Source of the DNA: Chryseobacterium gotjawalense
GTDB taxonomy: Bacteria > Bacteroidota > Bacteroidia > Flavobacteriales > Weeksellaceae
DNA length: 64,000 nt
Assembly: GCF_030012525.1 (NCBI RefSeq)
Contig: NZ_CP124855.1
Coordinates: forward strand, 372,001 to 436,000
Reading direction: 5' to 3'
The first letter of the stretch is position 1. Every line of letters begins with the position of its first letter. The translations under genes and the position numbers were made by a program. Positions 8,259-15,103 of the stretch are shown here, in pieces. The notes under the pieces were generated by a model that saw only the letters and a list, made by a program, of their open reading frames with translations, was not told where the DNA came from and made no database searches.

Positions 8259-9872
8259 TTATTTTTGCTGAGAATAATAAATGTAATAGTTCTCATCTAA
8301 TTTTACCGGATCTCCAGACGCTAATGTCACCGTTTGCCAATTTTCAGTCGGATTGATTTCCTGGTTACCGTTAATTCTGAGCGGCAATTTTAAATCCTTT
8401 ACAATCTGCGTATAGCGGTATTTTAAAGTATTTCCGGTTTGTGAATATTCTAAAGTCGGAATTTTGGTCGTTCTTAGATATTGATCAAAAACAGTAGAAA
8501 AATCAATCCCGGATTTTTTAGAAATATAATCTTCTACCTGTTTTGTGGTAACGGTTTGATGGTAGAAATCTTTATTCAAACCACGCAGAATTTGTCTGAA
8601 CTTTTCATCGTTATTAATGACTTGGCGAATCGTATGAATCATGTTGGCACCTTTGTAATACATATCGCTGCTTCCTGATTTTGCAACGCCGTAAGGACCA
8701 ATAATTGGCCCGTCATTTCTAATGTTTTTACGGATTCCGACTAAGTATTTTTCAGCCGCTGCTTTGCCCATAAAATCCTCCACAAACAAGGTTTCAGAAT
8801 AATTGGTGAAACCCTCATGAATCCACATATCTGCCTTGTCTTTTGCGGTGATATTATTGGCAAACCATTCGTGTCCGCTTTCATGAATGATGATGAAATC
8901 CCAGTTTAAACCAACTCCGGTTCCTGATAAGTCACGACCTAAATAACCGTTTTCGTAATTGTTTCCATATCCTACGCCACTTTGATGTTCCATCCCGAGA
9001 TAGGGCGTTTCTATCAGTTTATAAGAATCTTCGTAGAAAGGATATGGACCGAACCAGTGTTCGAAGGCTTTCATCATCGGTTTAACCTGTTGAAACTGTT
9101 TTTGGGCTTTCTCCAGATTATAGTCCAAAACCCAGTAATCCAAATCAAGTGCACCTTTTTCGCCGGCATAAGTTTCTTTAAAATTGACGTATTTCCCAAC
9201 ATTAGGAACGATAGAATAAAGATTGATTGGATTTTTAACTTCCCACGTATAAACCTTTTTATCTTTTTCAGATTTTTGGGCAATCAATCTTCCATTTCCT
9301 ACACCAACCAAATCTTTGGGGGTAATGATTTTCATAATCATGCCGTTATCAGGTTCATCACTCCAGAGATCTTTCGAGGGCAACCAAACCGAAGCGCCGA
9401 TTCCTTCCTGAGCCACAGACATCCACGGATTTCCCTGGGCATCTTTCTTGAAAACCCAGCCACCGTCCCAAGGCGCATTTTTGGCCACAACAGGATTTCC
9501 GGAAAATTGAATGGTGAAAGAATGCGTTTCGCCTTTTTTATAATTTTTCTTCGCCGTGATGAAAATAAAATCGCCTTCTCTTTTTGAAGAATATGATTTG
9601 GTGTCAGAACCGATGATTTTGTAATTCATCGGCTGCTGTAAATCGATTTGAAATACAGGGTTTTTAACGTCTTTTAAAATTTCAAAAGTTATTTTGTTCG
9701 TACCGGAAACCGACTGATCTGCGAACTTTGGTTCCACAGAAATTTCATATTTTTTGACATCCCAGAAATTCCTGAATTCGGTGTTAGAGCCTTTTAGCGA
9801 ATCTTGTTTTGTGAATTGCTGTGCAGAAAAAACTGCAGAAGTGAAAATAAGAAGGGCAAGAGTTTTTTTCAT
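8259..9872 (-). CDS. Secreted M1-family zinc aminopeptidase
   Basis: A 537-residue protein with an N-terminal signal peptide (MKKTLALLIFTSAVFSAQQ). The zinc site is complete: H330-E331-S-G-H334 followed 19 residues later by E353 in WIHEGFTNYSE. GMEHQSGVGYG stands for the exopeptidase GxMEN loop, with GMEHQ in place of GAMEN. An N-terminal beta-rich M1 domain precedes it. The protein lacks the long C-terminal helical domain of aminopeptidase N, as in many Bacteroidetes secreted M1 proteins. It should remove N-terminal residues from peptides in the periplasm or outside. Transcribed alone from a -7 element at 9893-9900. Confidence 0.93.
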   Translation of the reverse strand: MKKTLALLIFTSAVFSAQQFTKQDSLKGSNTEFRNFWDVKKYEISVEPKFADQSVSGTNKITFEILKDVKNPVFQIDLQQPMNYKIIGSDTKSYSSKREGDFIFITAKKNYKKGETHSFTIQFSGNPVVAKNAPWDGGWVFKKDAQGNPWMSVAQEGIGASVWLPSKDLWSDEPDNGMIMKIITPKDLVGVGNGRLIAQKSEKDKKVYTWEVKNPINLYSIVPNVGKYVNFKETYAGEKGALDLDYWVLDYNLEKAQKQFQQVKPMMKAFEHWFGPYPFYEDSYKLIETPYLGMEHQSGVGYGNNYENGYLGRDLSGTGVGLNWDFIIIHESGHEWFANNITAKDKADMWIHEGFTNYSETLFVEDFMGKAAAEKYLVGIRKNIRNDGPIIGPYGVAKSGSSDMYYKGANMIHTIRQVINNDEKFRQILRGLNKDFYHQTVTTKQVEDYISKKSGIDFSTVFDQYLRTTKIPTLEYSQTGNTLKYRYTQIVKDLKLPLRINGNQEINPTENWQTVTLASGDPVKLDENYYIYYSQQK

Positions 9873-9892
9873 TTTTAAAGAAATAAGTGGAA

Positions 9893-9900
9893 CAAATATA
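9893..9900 (-). promoter_or_regulatory. -7 element of the M1 peptidase
   Basis: The minus strand reads TATATTTG, 20 bp before the ATG at 9872. Confidence 0.55.
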
Positions 9901-9953
9901 ATTATTATTTTGTTCGGGGAATCTTTGGAACGTTATGTGTAAGTAAAATTCAG

Positions 9954-9961
9954 TATTTTTG
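9954..9961 (+). promoter_or_regulatory. -7 element of the glutaminyl cyclase gene
   Basis: TATTTTTG, an exact consensus match, 14 bp before the ATG at 9976. A TTTG at 9924-9927 is slightly too far upstream to be a sure -33. Confidence 0.55.
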
Positions 9962-9975
9962 AAAAAATTTATTGA

Positions 9976-11001
9976 ATGAAGATTAGAATTATTTCCACCG
10001 TTTTTGCTTTAGTTTTTCTTGTTTCCTGTAATAAAGACAAGGAAATTCTCAATACTTTAAATGACTATAATCTTTCGATGGAAAGCAAAGGTTATCATTT
10101 TGGGGATCATTTAGAGCTACCGAAAGAGGTGACCGATAATGCGGAAAGTATCTCGATTAGTTTTGGTGACAAAGAAACCTCAAAGCTGGTAGTTGATCCC
10201 GCATATTTTACTTTAGGAGATAATCAGGTTACTTTTAATATCAAGAAAAAAGGCGGTGAGATTTTAAATCAAGATGCGACTATTAACGTTTTTGCGAAAA
10301 ACCCAGCAGCAAAATTAACCTACGAAATCGTAAAAGAATATCCTCACGACCCGAAAAGTTTTACCCAAGGTTTTCAAATTGACGGCAACACTATTTATGA
10401 ATCTGATGGACAGTTAGGAGAATCCAGAATTTGGAAATATACCCTTGGAACAACTACTCCGATTGCGCAAACAACTCAAGCCGATGATGTTTTTTCCGAA
10501 GGTTGTGCGATTGTTGGTGACAAAATTTATCAATTGACTTGGAGAAATAAAAAAGGATTTGTTTACGACAAAAACTCTTTGAAAGAGTTGAGCGAATTTC
10601 CTTATCCAAATGTGATGGGTGAAGGTTGGGGTTTAACTTATGACGGTAAAGACTTAATTGCTTCTGATGGAACAAAAAATATTTATTTCCTCAGCGTTTC
10701 TGACCCGTCGAAAATGGTTCGTTACATTTCGGTCGCAGGAAATACCGAAGCGTATGACCAACTCAATGAACTGGAATATCATAACGGATTCATCTATGCA
10801 AATGTTTGGCACAAAGACGTCATTTTAAAAATAAATCCAAAGAATGGGGAAGTGGTTGGAACAATTGATTTTACAGATATTGCCAAGCAATATACCGATA
10901 TTGATAGCGAAAATACTTTAAACGGAATCGCATTTAAAGGAGATAATATGTTGATTACCGGAAAATTATGGTCGAAAATTTACGAGGTTTCAATCAAATA
11001 A
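9976..11001 (+). CDS. Glutaminyl-peptide cyclotransferase lipoprotein
   Basis: A 341-residue lipoprotein whose signal ends in the lipobox LVSC at about residue 18. The C-terminal two thirds match the five-bladed beta-propeller glutamine cyclotransferase family: KEYPHDPKSFTQGFQI, YESDGQLGES, SEGCAIVGDKIYQLTW, GEGWGLTYDG and LNELEYHNGFIYANVW. The enzyme turns N-terminal glutamine into pyroglutamate. Residues 20-115 form a separate beta-rich domain in front of the propeller. The next gene starts 4 bp after its stop, so the two form an operon. Confidence 0.92.
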   Translation: MKIRIISTVFALVFLVSCNKDKEILNTLNDYNLSMESKGYHFGDHLELPKEVTDNAESISISFGDKETSKLVVDPAYFTLGDNQVTFNIKKKGGEILNQDATINVFAKNPAAKLTYEIVKEYPHDPKSFTQGFQIDGNTIYESDGQLGESRIWKYTLGTTTPIAQTTQADDVFSEGCAIVGDKIYQLTWRNKKGFVYDKNSLKELSEFPYPNVMGEGWGLTYDGKDLIASDGTKNIYFLSVSDPSKMVRYISVAGNTEAYDQLNELEYHNGFIYANVWHKDVILKINPKNGEVVGTIDFTDIAKQYTDIDSENTLNGIAFKGDNMLITGKLWSKIYEVSIK

Positions 11002-11005
11002 TTAA

Positions 11006-11788
11006 ATGCTGAAAGTTTTTAAAATATTGATTCTATTTTTATTTTGTTCACTTTCTGCGCAGAAAATTCTTCCTTTTGATACGTTAAGATTAGCAACAGC
11101 CAAAGATCTTTTCGCAGATGATTACGGTAATATTTATCTCTACAAAAACCAAGATTTCAGCTTTACAAAATACGATTCTCTGGGAAATCAGAAAGCGAAA
11201 CTGATGCTGACTTTGCCGTTCCGGATTCAGTCGGTGCAGAATCCTTTAAACATTCCCTCATTTTCTGAAAATGCTCAGGAATTAAAGTTTTTTGACCAAA
11301 ATTTAAATCAGATTCAAACCATTAATTTCCGGCAGAAATTCGGATTTATCAAAACTGCTTATGTAGAAGATCTGCAGCAGGTGTGGCTTTTGGATGAAAG
11401 TACGAAACGATTAATTCAGTACAATTTCCGGGATGACCGTATCATCAATACCTTTTCATTTAATCTTAATTTTGAAAATATCATCGATCTTTTAATTTTC
11501 GAAAAAAAGGTTTATTTCTTACATGACGATCATTTGTCGGTTTATAATTTCAAATCAGAAAAAACAGCTGATTTTGCGCTGGAAAATGGCCGGAAACTTC
11601 GCCGTGAAAATGACCGGATATTTATTATTTCCAAAACTGCCATCCATAAAATAGAGGAGCACGCTTTGAAAACTGTTTTTAAGGCTGACAATTCGCAAAT
11701 TGTGGATAAAAACTCTGCTTCTTATTTTGTTATCAAAGGGAACAAACTTTATCTTTACCCCCTCGAAAAAGACTTTGGAATTAAATAA
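11006..11788 (+). CDS. Secreted hypothetical protein, probable beta-propeller
   Basis: A 260-residue protein with a signal peptide (cleavage after about residue 18, LFCSLSAQ). The rest is rich in short beta-strand repeats with aromatic and Asp residues (DDYGNIYLYKNQDF, VYFLHDDHLSVYNF, GNKLYLYPL), as in NHL- or YVTN-like propellers. I do not recognise a named family. It starts 4 bp after the glutaminyl cyclase gene, which also encodes an exported propeller, so the two are cotranscribed and may work in the same compartment. Confidence 0.75.
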   Translation: MLKVFKILILFLFCSLSAQKILPFDTLRLATAKDLFADDYGNIYLYKNQDFSFTKYDSLGNQKAKLMLTLPFRIQSVQNPLNIPSFSENAQELKFFDQNLNQIQTINFRQKFGFIKTAYVEDLQQVWLLDESTKRLIQYNFRDDRIINTFSFNLNFENIIDLLIFEKKVYFLHDDHLSVYNFKSEKTADFALENGRKLRRENDRIFIISKTAIHKIEEHALKTVFKADNSQIVDKNSASYFVIKGNKLYLYPLEKDFGIK

Positions 11789-11875
11789 CAACTATCTTTT
11801 AATAAAGAAAATTTAGAATTAATTTATGGTCTTTTTCGAAAAATAAATTACTGATTCATTAAATAAAATTTAGAA

Positions 11876-12490
11876 ATGCACATTGCTGTTACAGGAAATA
11901 TCGGCGCGGGAAAAACGACTTTAACCACTATGTTATCAAAACATTACGGTTGGGAAGCGCAATTTGAAGATGTAGATCATAATCCTTATTTGGAGGATTT
12001 TTATGCCGATATGAGCAAATGGAGTTTTGCCTTACAAATTTATTTTTTGGGAAGTAGATTCCGCCAGGTGAAAGAAATTCGGGATAGCGGAAAAAGCGTC
12101 ATTCAGGACCGTACGATTTATGAAGATGCACACATTTTTGCTGAAAATCTAAATGACATGGAACTGTTGACTGACCGTGATTTCGCCAATTATTCCTCTG
12201 TTTTTCATCTGATGAAAAGTTTTGTTTCGGCACCTGATCTGTTGATTTATTTAAAGTCCGATGTGCCCAATCTGGTGAAGAAAATTTACAAAAGAGGACG
12301 TGATTATGAAGCGTCAATTTCTATCGAATATCTTTCGAAACTGAACCAGAAATATGAAAGTTGGATTTCTGAATACAGCGAAGGGAAACTATTGGTCATC
12401 GAAGTAGATGATTTGGACTTTGTGGAAAGACCTGAAGATTTTGGTTTAATTCTGCAAAGAATAGAAACCGAATTGCACGGATTGTTTTAG
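11876..12490 (+). CDS. Deoxynucleoside kinase
   Basis: A 204-residue P-loop kinase of the dCK/dGK family that salvages deoxynucleosides by 5' phosphorylation. Visible motifs are the P-loop G7-NIGAGKTT near the N-terminus, the DRTIYEDAHIF segment that binds the sugar and base, and the lid KRGRDYE. The length is normal. The start ATG 11876 begins directly with the P-loop strand, leaving no room for a later start. No promoter element was found in the 87-bp upstream gap. Confidence 0.93.
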   Translation: MHIAVTGNIGAGKTTLTTMLSKHYGWEAQFEDVDHNPYLEDFYADMSKWSFALQIYFLGSRFRQVKEIRDSGKSVIQDRTIYEDAHIFAENLNDMELLTDRDFANYSSVFHLMKSFVSAPDLLIYLKSDVPNLVKKIYKRGRDYEASISIEYLSKLNQKYESWISEYSEGKLLVIEVDDLDFVERPEDFGLILQRIETELHGLF

Positions 12491-12580
12491 ATTTTTTTAT
12501 TAGGGGAAAATGAAGAGCCATAATTTGATGCGCTGTAACCAAGTCCGTAATATTTGCTGTAACCTTTTAATTTAAAGAAA

Positions 12581-12928
12581 ATGATTAAAATTCTTCATAA
12601 TAATTCCTGTTCGAAAAGTCGCGGTATTTTAGAATATCTGGATGAAAACGGGATTCCTTTTGAAATTATTGATATCATCAATCAGCCGCTGAGCGAAACG
12701 GAGCTGCGGACTGTTTTGAAGAAACTTCATTGTCCGGTAAAGGATTTGGTGAGAACAAATGAGAAGTTACATAAGGAACAGTTTAAAGACAGGAATTTAT
12801 CGGATGAAGATTTAATCCAGATGTTAGTGAAAAATCCGGAGTTGATTCAAAGACCGGTAATCATTAAAGGTTCCGTCGCAATGATCGGCCGTCCCATCGA
12901 AAATGTAAAACTTTTTATTGAAAAATAA
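12581..12928 (+). CDS. ArsC/Spx-family thioredoxin-fold protein, arsenate reductase-like
   Basis: A 115-residue protein with the ArsC thioredoxin fold. Cys10 lies in NNSCSKSR, with arginines in VRTNE, QRPVI and IGRPIENV at the positions of the three catalytic arginines of E. coli ArsC. It is therefore a plausible glutathione/glutaredoxin-type arsenate reductase. No ars genes lie nearby, so a general redox role is as likely. Its stop codon directly abuts the stop of the convergent epimerase gene at 12929. Confidence 0.85.
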   Translation: MIKILHNNSCSKSRGILEYLDENGIPFEIIDIINQPLSETELRTVLKKLHCPVKDLVRTNEKLHKEQFKDRNLSDEDLIQMLVKNPELIQRPVIIKGSVAMIGRPIENVKLFIEK

Positions 12929-13828
12929 TTAAATTAACGTTTTGAAAGCATCGTCGAGATGTGAATATTTAAAATCAAATCCCTGCGATTTGATTTTTTT
13001 GTTATCCGCCCGGGTGCCTTCTAAAATAATCGAACTCATTTCTCCTAAAACTGTTTTCAGTATAAAAGACGGAACATTCAAAGGAAGAAAAAACTTATCC
13101 GAAGCTTTTGCCAGTTTTTTCATGAAGTCTTTATTTGTTAAGGTTTCATCAGCGACTGCATTGTATTTTCCATTGATTGCAGAATTTTCAACAGCGGTTA
13201 CATACATATTGACCAGATCATCGATATGAATCCAGTTCATCCATTGTTTACCGGATCCCACTGCAGAACCCATATTTAAATCGATTGTTTTTTTCAGCAT
13301 GGGAAATGCTCCTCCTTCTTTTGATAAAACCATGGCCGTTCGCAAACAAACAATTCTATCTGAAATTTCAGAAAATTGGTCTGCAGCTTTTTCCCAATCT
13401 TCACAAAGTTTTGCGAGAAAATCTGTTTTTACAATTCCGGAATCTTCAGTTAAAATACGGTCAGAATTAAACGTTCCGTAATAATTAATTCCCGAGGCAG
13501 AAATGAATGATTTTAAGTGGATTCCCTTTTTCCGGCAATAATCAAACAGCAGGTTGGCAGAATCAATTCTGCTGGAATGCATTTCTTTTTTATAACTGTC
13601 GGTCCATCTTTCGCTGATGTTTGCGCCCGCCAGATGAATGATGCAATCTAAATTTTCAAAAGCCTTTTCGTCGATTTTTTTTTCAGCCACGTTCCAGTAG
13701 AATTCATTTTTTGCATTACTTTTTGAGCGGCTTAGAATTCTTACAGAATGTTGATGTTCTTCCAGCTTTTTGACTAATTCATTTCCGACCAGTCCTGTCC
13801 CGCCTGTAATTAGAATATTCATATGCAT
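12929..13828 (-). CDS. TIGR01777-family (SDR39U1) epimerase
   Basis: A 299-residue extended SDR protein. It has the N-terminal NAD(P) motif TGGTGLVG, FYWNVAEKKID, CIIHLAGANISERWT and the C-terminal DUF1731-like tail (LNVPSFILKTVLGEMSSIILEGTRA) that define this family. Its substrate is unknown. Starts at 13828 and at 13822 are both possible, differing by two residues. DUF493 lies 3 bp upstream on the same strand, so the two are cotranscribed. Confidence 0.9.
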   Translation of the reverse strand: MHMNILITGGTGLVGNELVKKLEEHQHSVRILSRSKSNAKNEFYWNVAEKKIDEKAFENLDCIIHLAGANISERWTDSYKKEMHSSRIDSANLLFDYCRKKGIHLKSFISASGINYYGTFNSDRILTEDSGIVKTDFLAKLCEDWEKAADQFSEISDRIVCLRTAMVLSKEGGAFPMLKKTIDLNMGSAVGSGKQWMNWIHIDDLVNMYVTAVENSAINGKYNAVADETLTNKDFMKKLAKASDKFFLPLNVPSFILKTVLGEMSSIILEGTRADNKKIKSQGFDFKYSHLDDAFKTLI

Positions 13829-13831
13829 TAA

Positions 13832-14140
13832 TTAAAGGGACATAACTCCTTCGATTTCGCCCACTTTTTTATAAACGGAAATTACATGTTCAGCATCCAG
13901 CACAAAAGCCGTAATAGTGAGTGAGGTATATTTTGCGTTTTTGCTGTCCCGCGTTGTCAGTGTAAATTTCAAATCATCAAACACACGGTAAATTTCTGTG
14001 ATTTTTCTTTCTTCATTTAAAACAATGAATTTGAACTGATAATCTTCGGGGAAATAGTGAGTGGCTTCCAGTTTTTCTTTTAAAGAACTGTAAAAATCTT
14101 CGGAGCTTTTATGATCTTGGTTTTCAATAATATTAGCCAT
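13832..14140 (-). CDS. DUF493 (YbeD-like) protein
   Basis: A 102-residue small cytoplasmic protein with the DUF493 ferredoxin-like fold: FPEDYQFKFIV near residue 30, the RDSKNAKYTSLTIT strand pair and the closing VYKKVGEIEGVMSL. The family, named after YbeD of E. coli, is an uncharacterised ACT-like regulator fold. It heads a two-gene unit with the SDR39U1 epimerase. Confidence 0.9.
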   Translation of the reverse strand: MANIIENQDHKSSEDFYSSLKEKLEATHYFPEDYQFKFIVLNEERKITEIYRVFDDLKFTLTTRDSKNAKYTSLTITAFVLDAEHVISVYKKVGEIEGVMSL

Positions 14141-14156
14141 TTTATATTTGTTTTAG

Positions 14157-14184
14157 TTAAAAAAAATCCGGCCTAAACCGGACT
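14157..14184 (-). terminator. Probable terminator of the DUF4197 gene
   Basis: A short GC-rich hairpin TCCGG / CCGGA at 14167-14182. On the minus strand it is followed by a run of T. It lies 24 bp past the DUF4197 stop and before DUF493. Confidence 0.6.
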
Positions 14185-14207
14185 TCAAAGATAGTTAAAT
14201 ATATTTT

Positions 14208-14891
14208 TTATCTCGTTCCGTTGAGTGAATTAAGAATGGTATTTGAATTTTGCTGCTCGTGATTTTCAATAATGTTAAAAAGCCCGTTAACCATTTGTTG
14301 AGCGGCGAATTTGCTTATTGAGCCCGTCGCTAAATTATTGTTGTTCTGACCACCGAAAATACTTCCTAAAATATTGGTTCCTGACAATGCTGAGTTCAAA
14401 GACTGTACTAGTCCAAACTCGTTCAGTTTTGCATCTACCTTCGGTGCGATCGCAGCCATCAACTGTGCCGAAGTTCTTTCCCGTAACAGTTGTGTTGCGG
14501 CACCACTTCCTCCCTGTACGATTCTTGTGGCATCTTCTGCTGTTAAAGAATTGACGGCATTTATCAAAATTGGCCGGGAAATATCAACTGTAAATGCTGC
14601 TGCGCTCGCGATATATTCTTTTTCTTTTTGAACCAGATTACTTAACCCTACTTTTTGCAAAGTATTATTAATGTCTCTCAACTGTTGCGGCAATGCGGCT
14701 TCGATGAGTTGATTTCCCAAAAAACTGTCTTTACTGCTGAAGATATTTAAACCTTTGGTAATTCCGCCTAATAAAATTTGTTTCAATACAGCTAAGCCAA
14801 CGCTGGAGGTTGCTATTGCCAGACATGACTGTGTTGTGGTTCCGATTGTTGCGATGGCCATTGTGGCCACTAATATTGTATTTCTTCTCAT
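14208..14891 (-). CDS. DUF4197 domain protein
   Basis: A 227-residue exported protein. The signal region MRRNTILVATMAIATIGTTTQSC could be a lipobox (TQSC) or an ordinary signal. The remainder matches DUF4197: LKQILLGGITKGLNIF, a helical middle with LRERTSAQLMAAIAPKVDAKL, and a C-terminus with SKFAAQQMVNGLFNIIENHE. The function is unknown. A Gly/Asn-rich stretch GGQNNNN around residue 180 is probably a flexible loop. It is monocistronic, with its own terminator. Confidence 0.88.
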   Translation of the reverse strand: MRRNTILVATMAIATIGTTTQSCLAIATSSVGLAVLKQILLGGITKGLNIFSSKDSFLGNQLIEAALPQQLRDINNTLQKVGLSNLVQKEKEYIASAAAFTVDISRPILINAVNSLTAEDATRIVQGGSGAATQLLRERTSAQLMAAIAPKVDAKLNEFGLVQSLNSALSGTNILGSIFGGQNNNNLATGSISKFAAQQMVNGLFNIIENHEQQNSNTILNSLNGTR

Positions 14892-15021
14892 AATGATTTT
14901 CTTAAGTTAGTATTTTTACTGTAGTCAAATAATACGCCAAAAAATTTATGGGTAGTGATTAAAGTCATTAACAAAAAATTATAATAAATTTATATTATCG
15001 TTAACATTGCATAAATTTATA

Positions 15022-15029
15022 TAACTTTG
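15022..15029 (+). promoter_or_regulatory. -7 element of the SusC operon
   Basis: TAACTTTG, an exact TAnnTTTG match, 75 bp before the SusC ATG. The region upstream is very AT-rich. No regulator binding site was identified. Confidence 0.55.
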
Positions 15030-15103
15030 AAAGAGTTAGAACTAATATGGTCATAAACAGATAATGGCTTTATTAAATATAGATAAAAGATAAAACTTTA
15101 AAT

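Noticed and set aside
8982-9587. A 201-codon plus-strand frame opposite the M1 peptidase
   Set aside because: It is entirely antisense to a gene with an intact zinc site, and its translation has the Phe/Ile/Arg bias typical of a shadow frame.
12509-12574. A 21-codon Cys-containing mini-frame between the deoxynucleoside kinase and ArsC-like genes
   Set aside because: No promoter, no start context and too short to judge. It also contains a chance direct repeat GCTGTAACC.
12581-12928. Arsenic-resistance locus
   Set aside because: Only the ArsC-like gene is present; no arsB, arsM or ArsR neighbour supports an ars operon.
14143-14150. TATATTTG on the plus strand near the DUF493 start
   Set aside because: It points into antisense sequence with no gene downstream; a chance match in AT-rich DNA is more likely.
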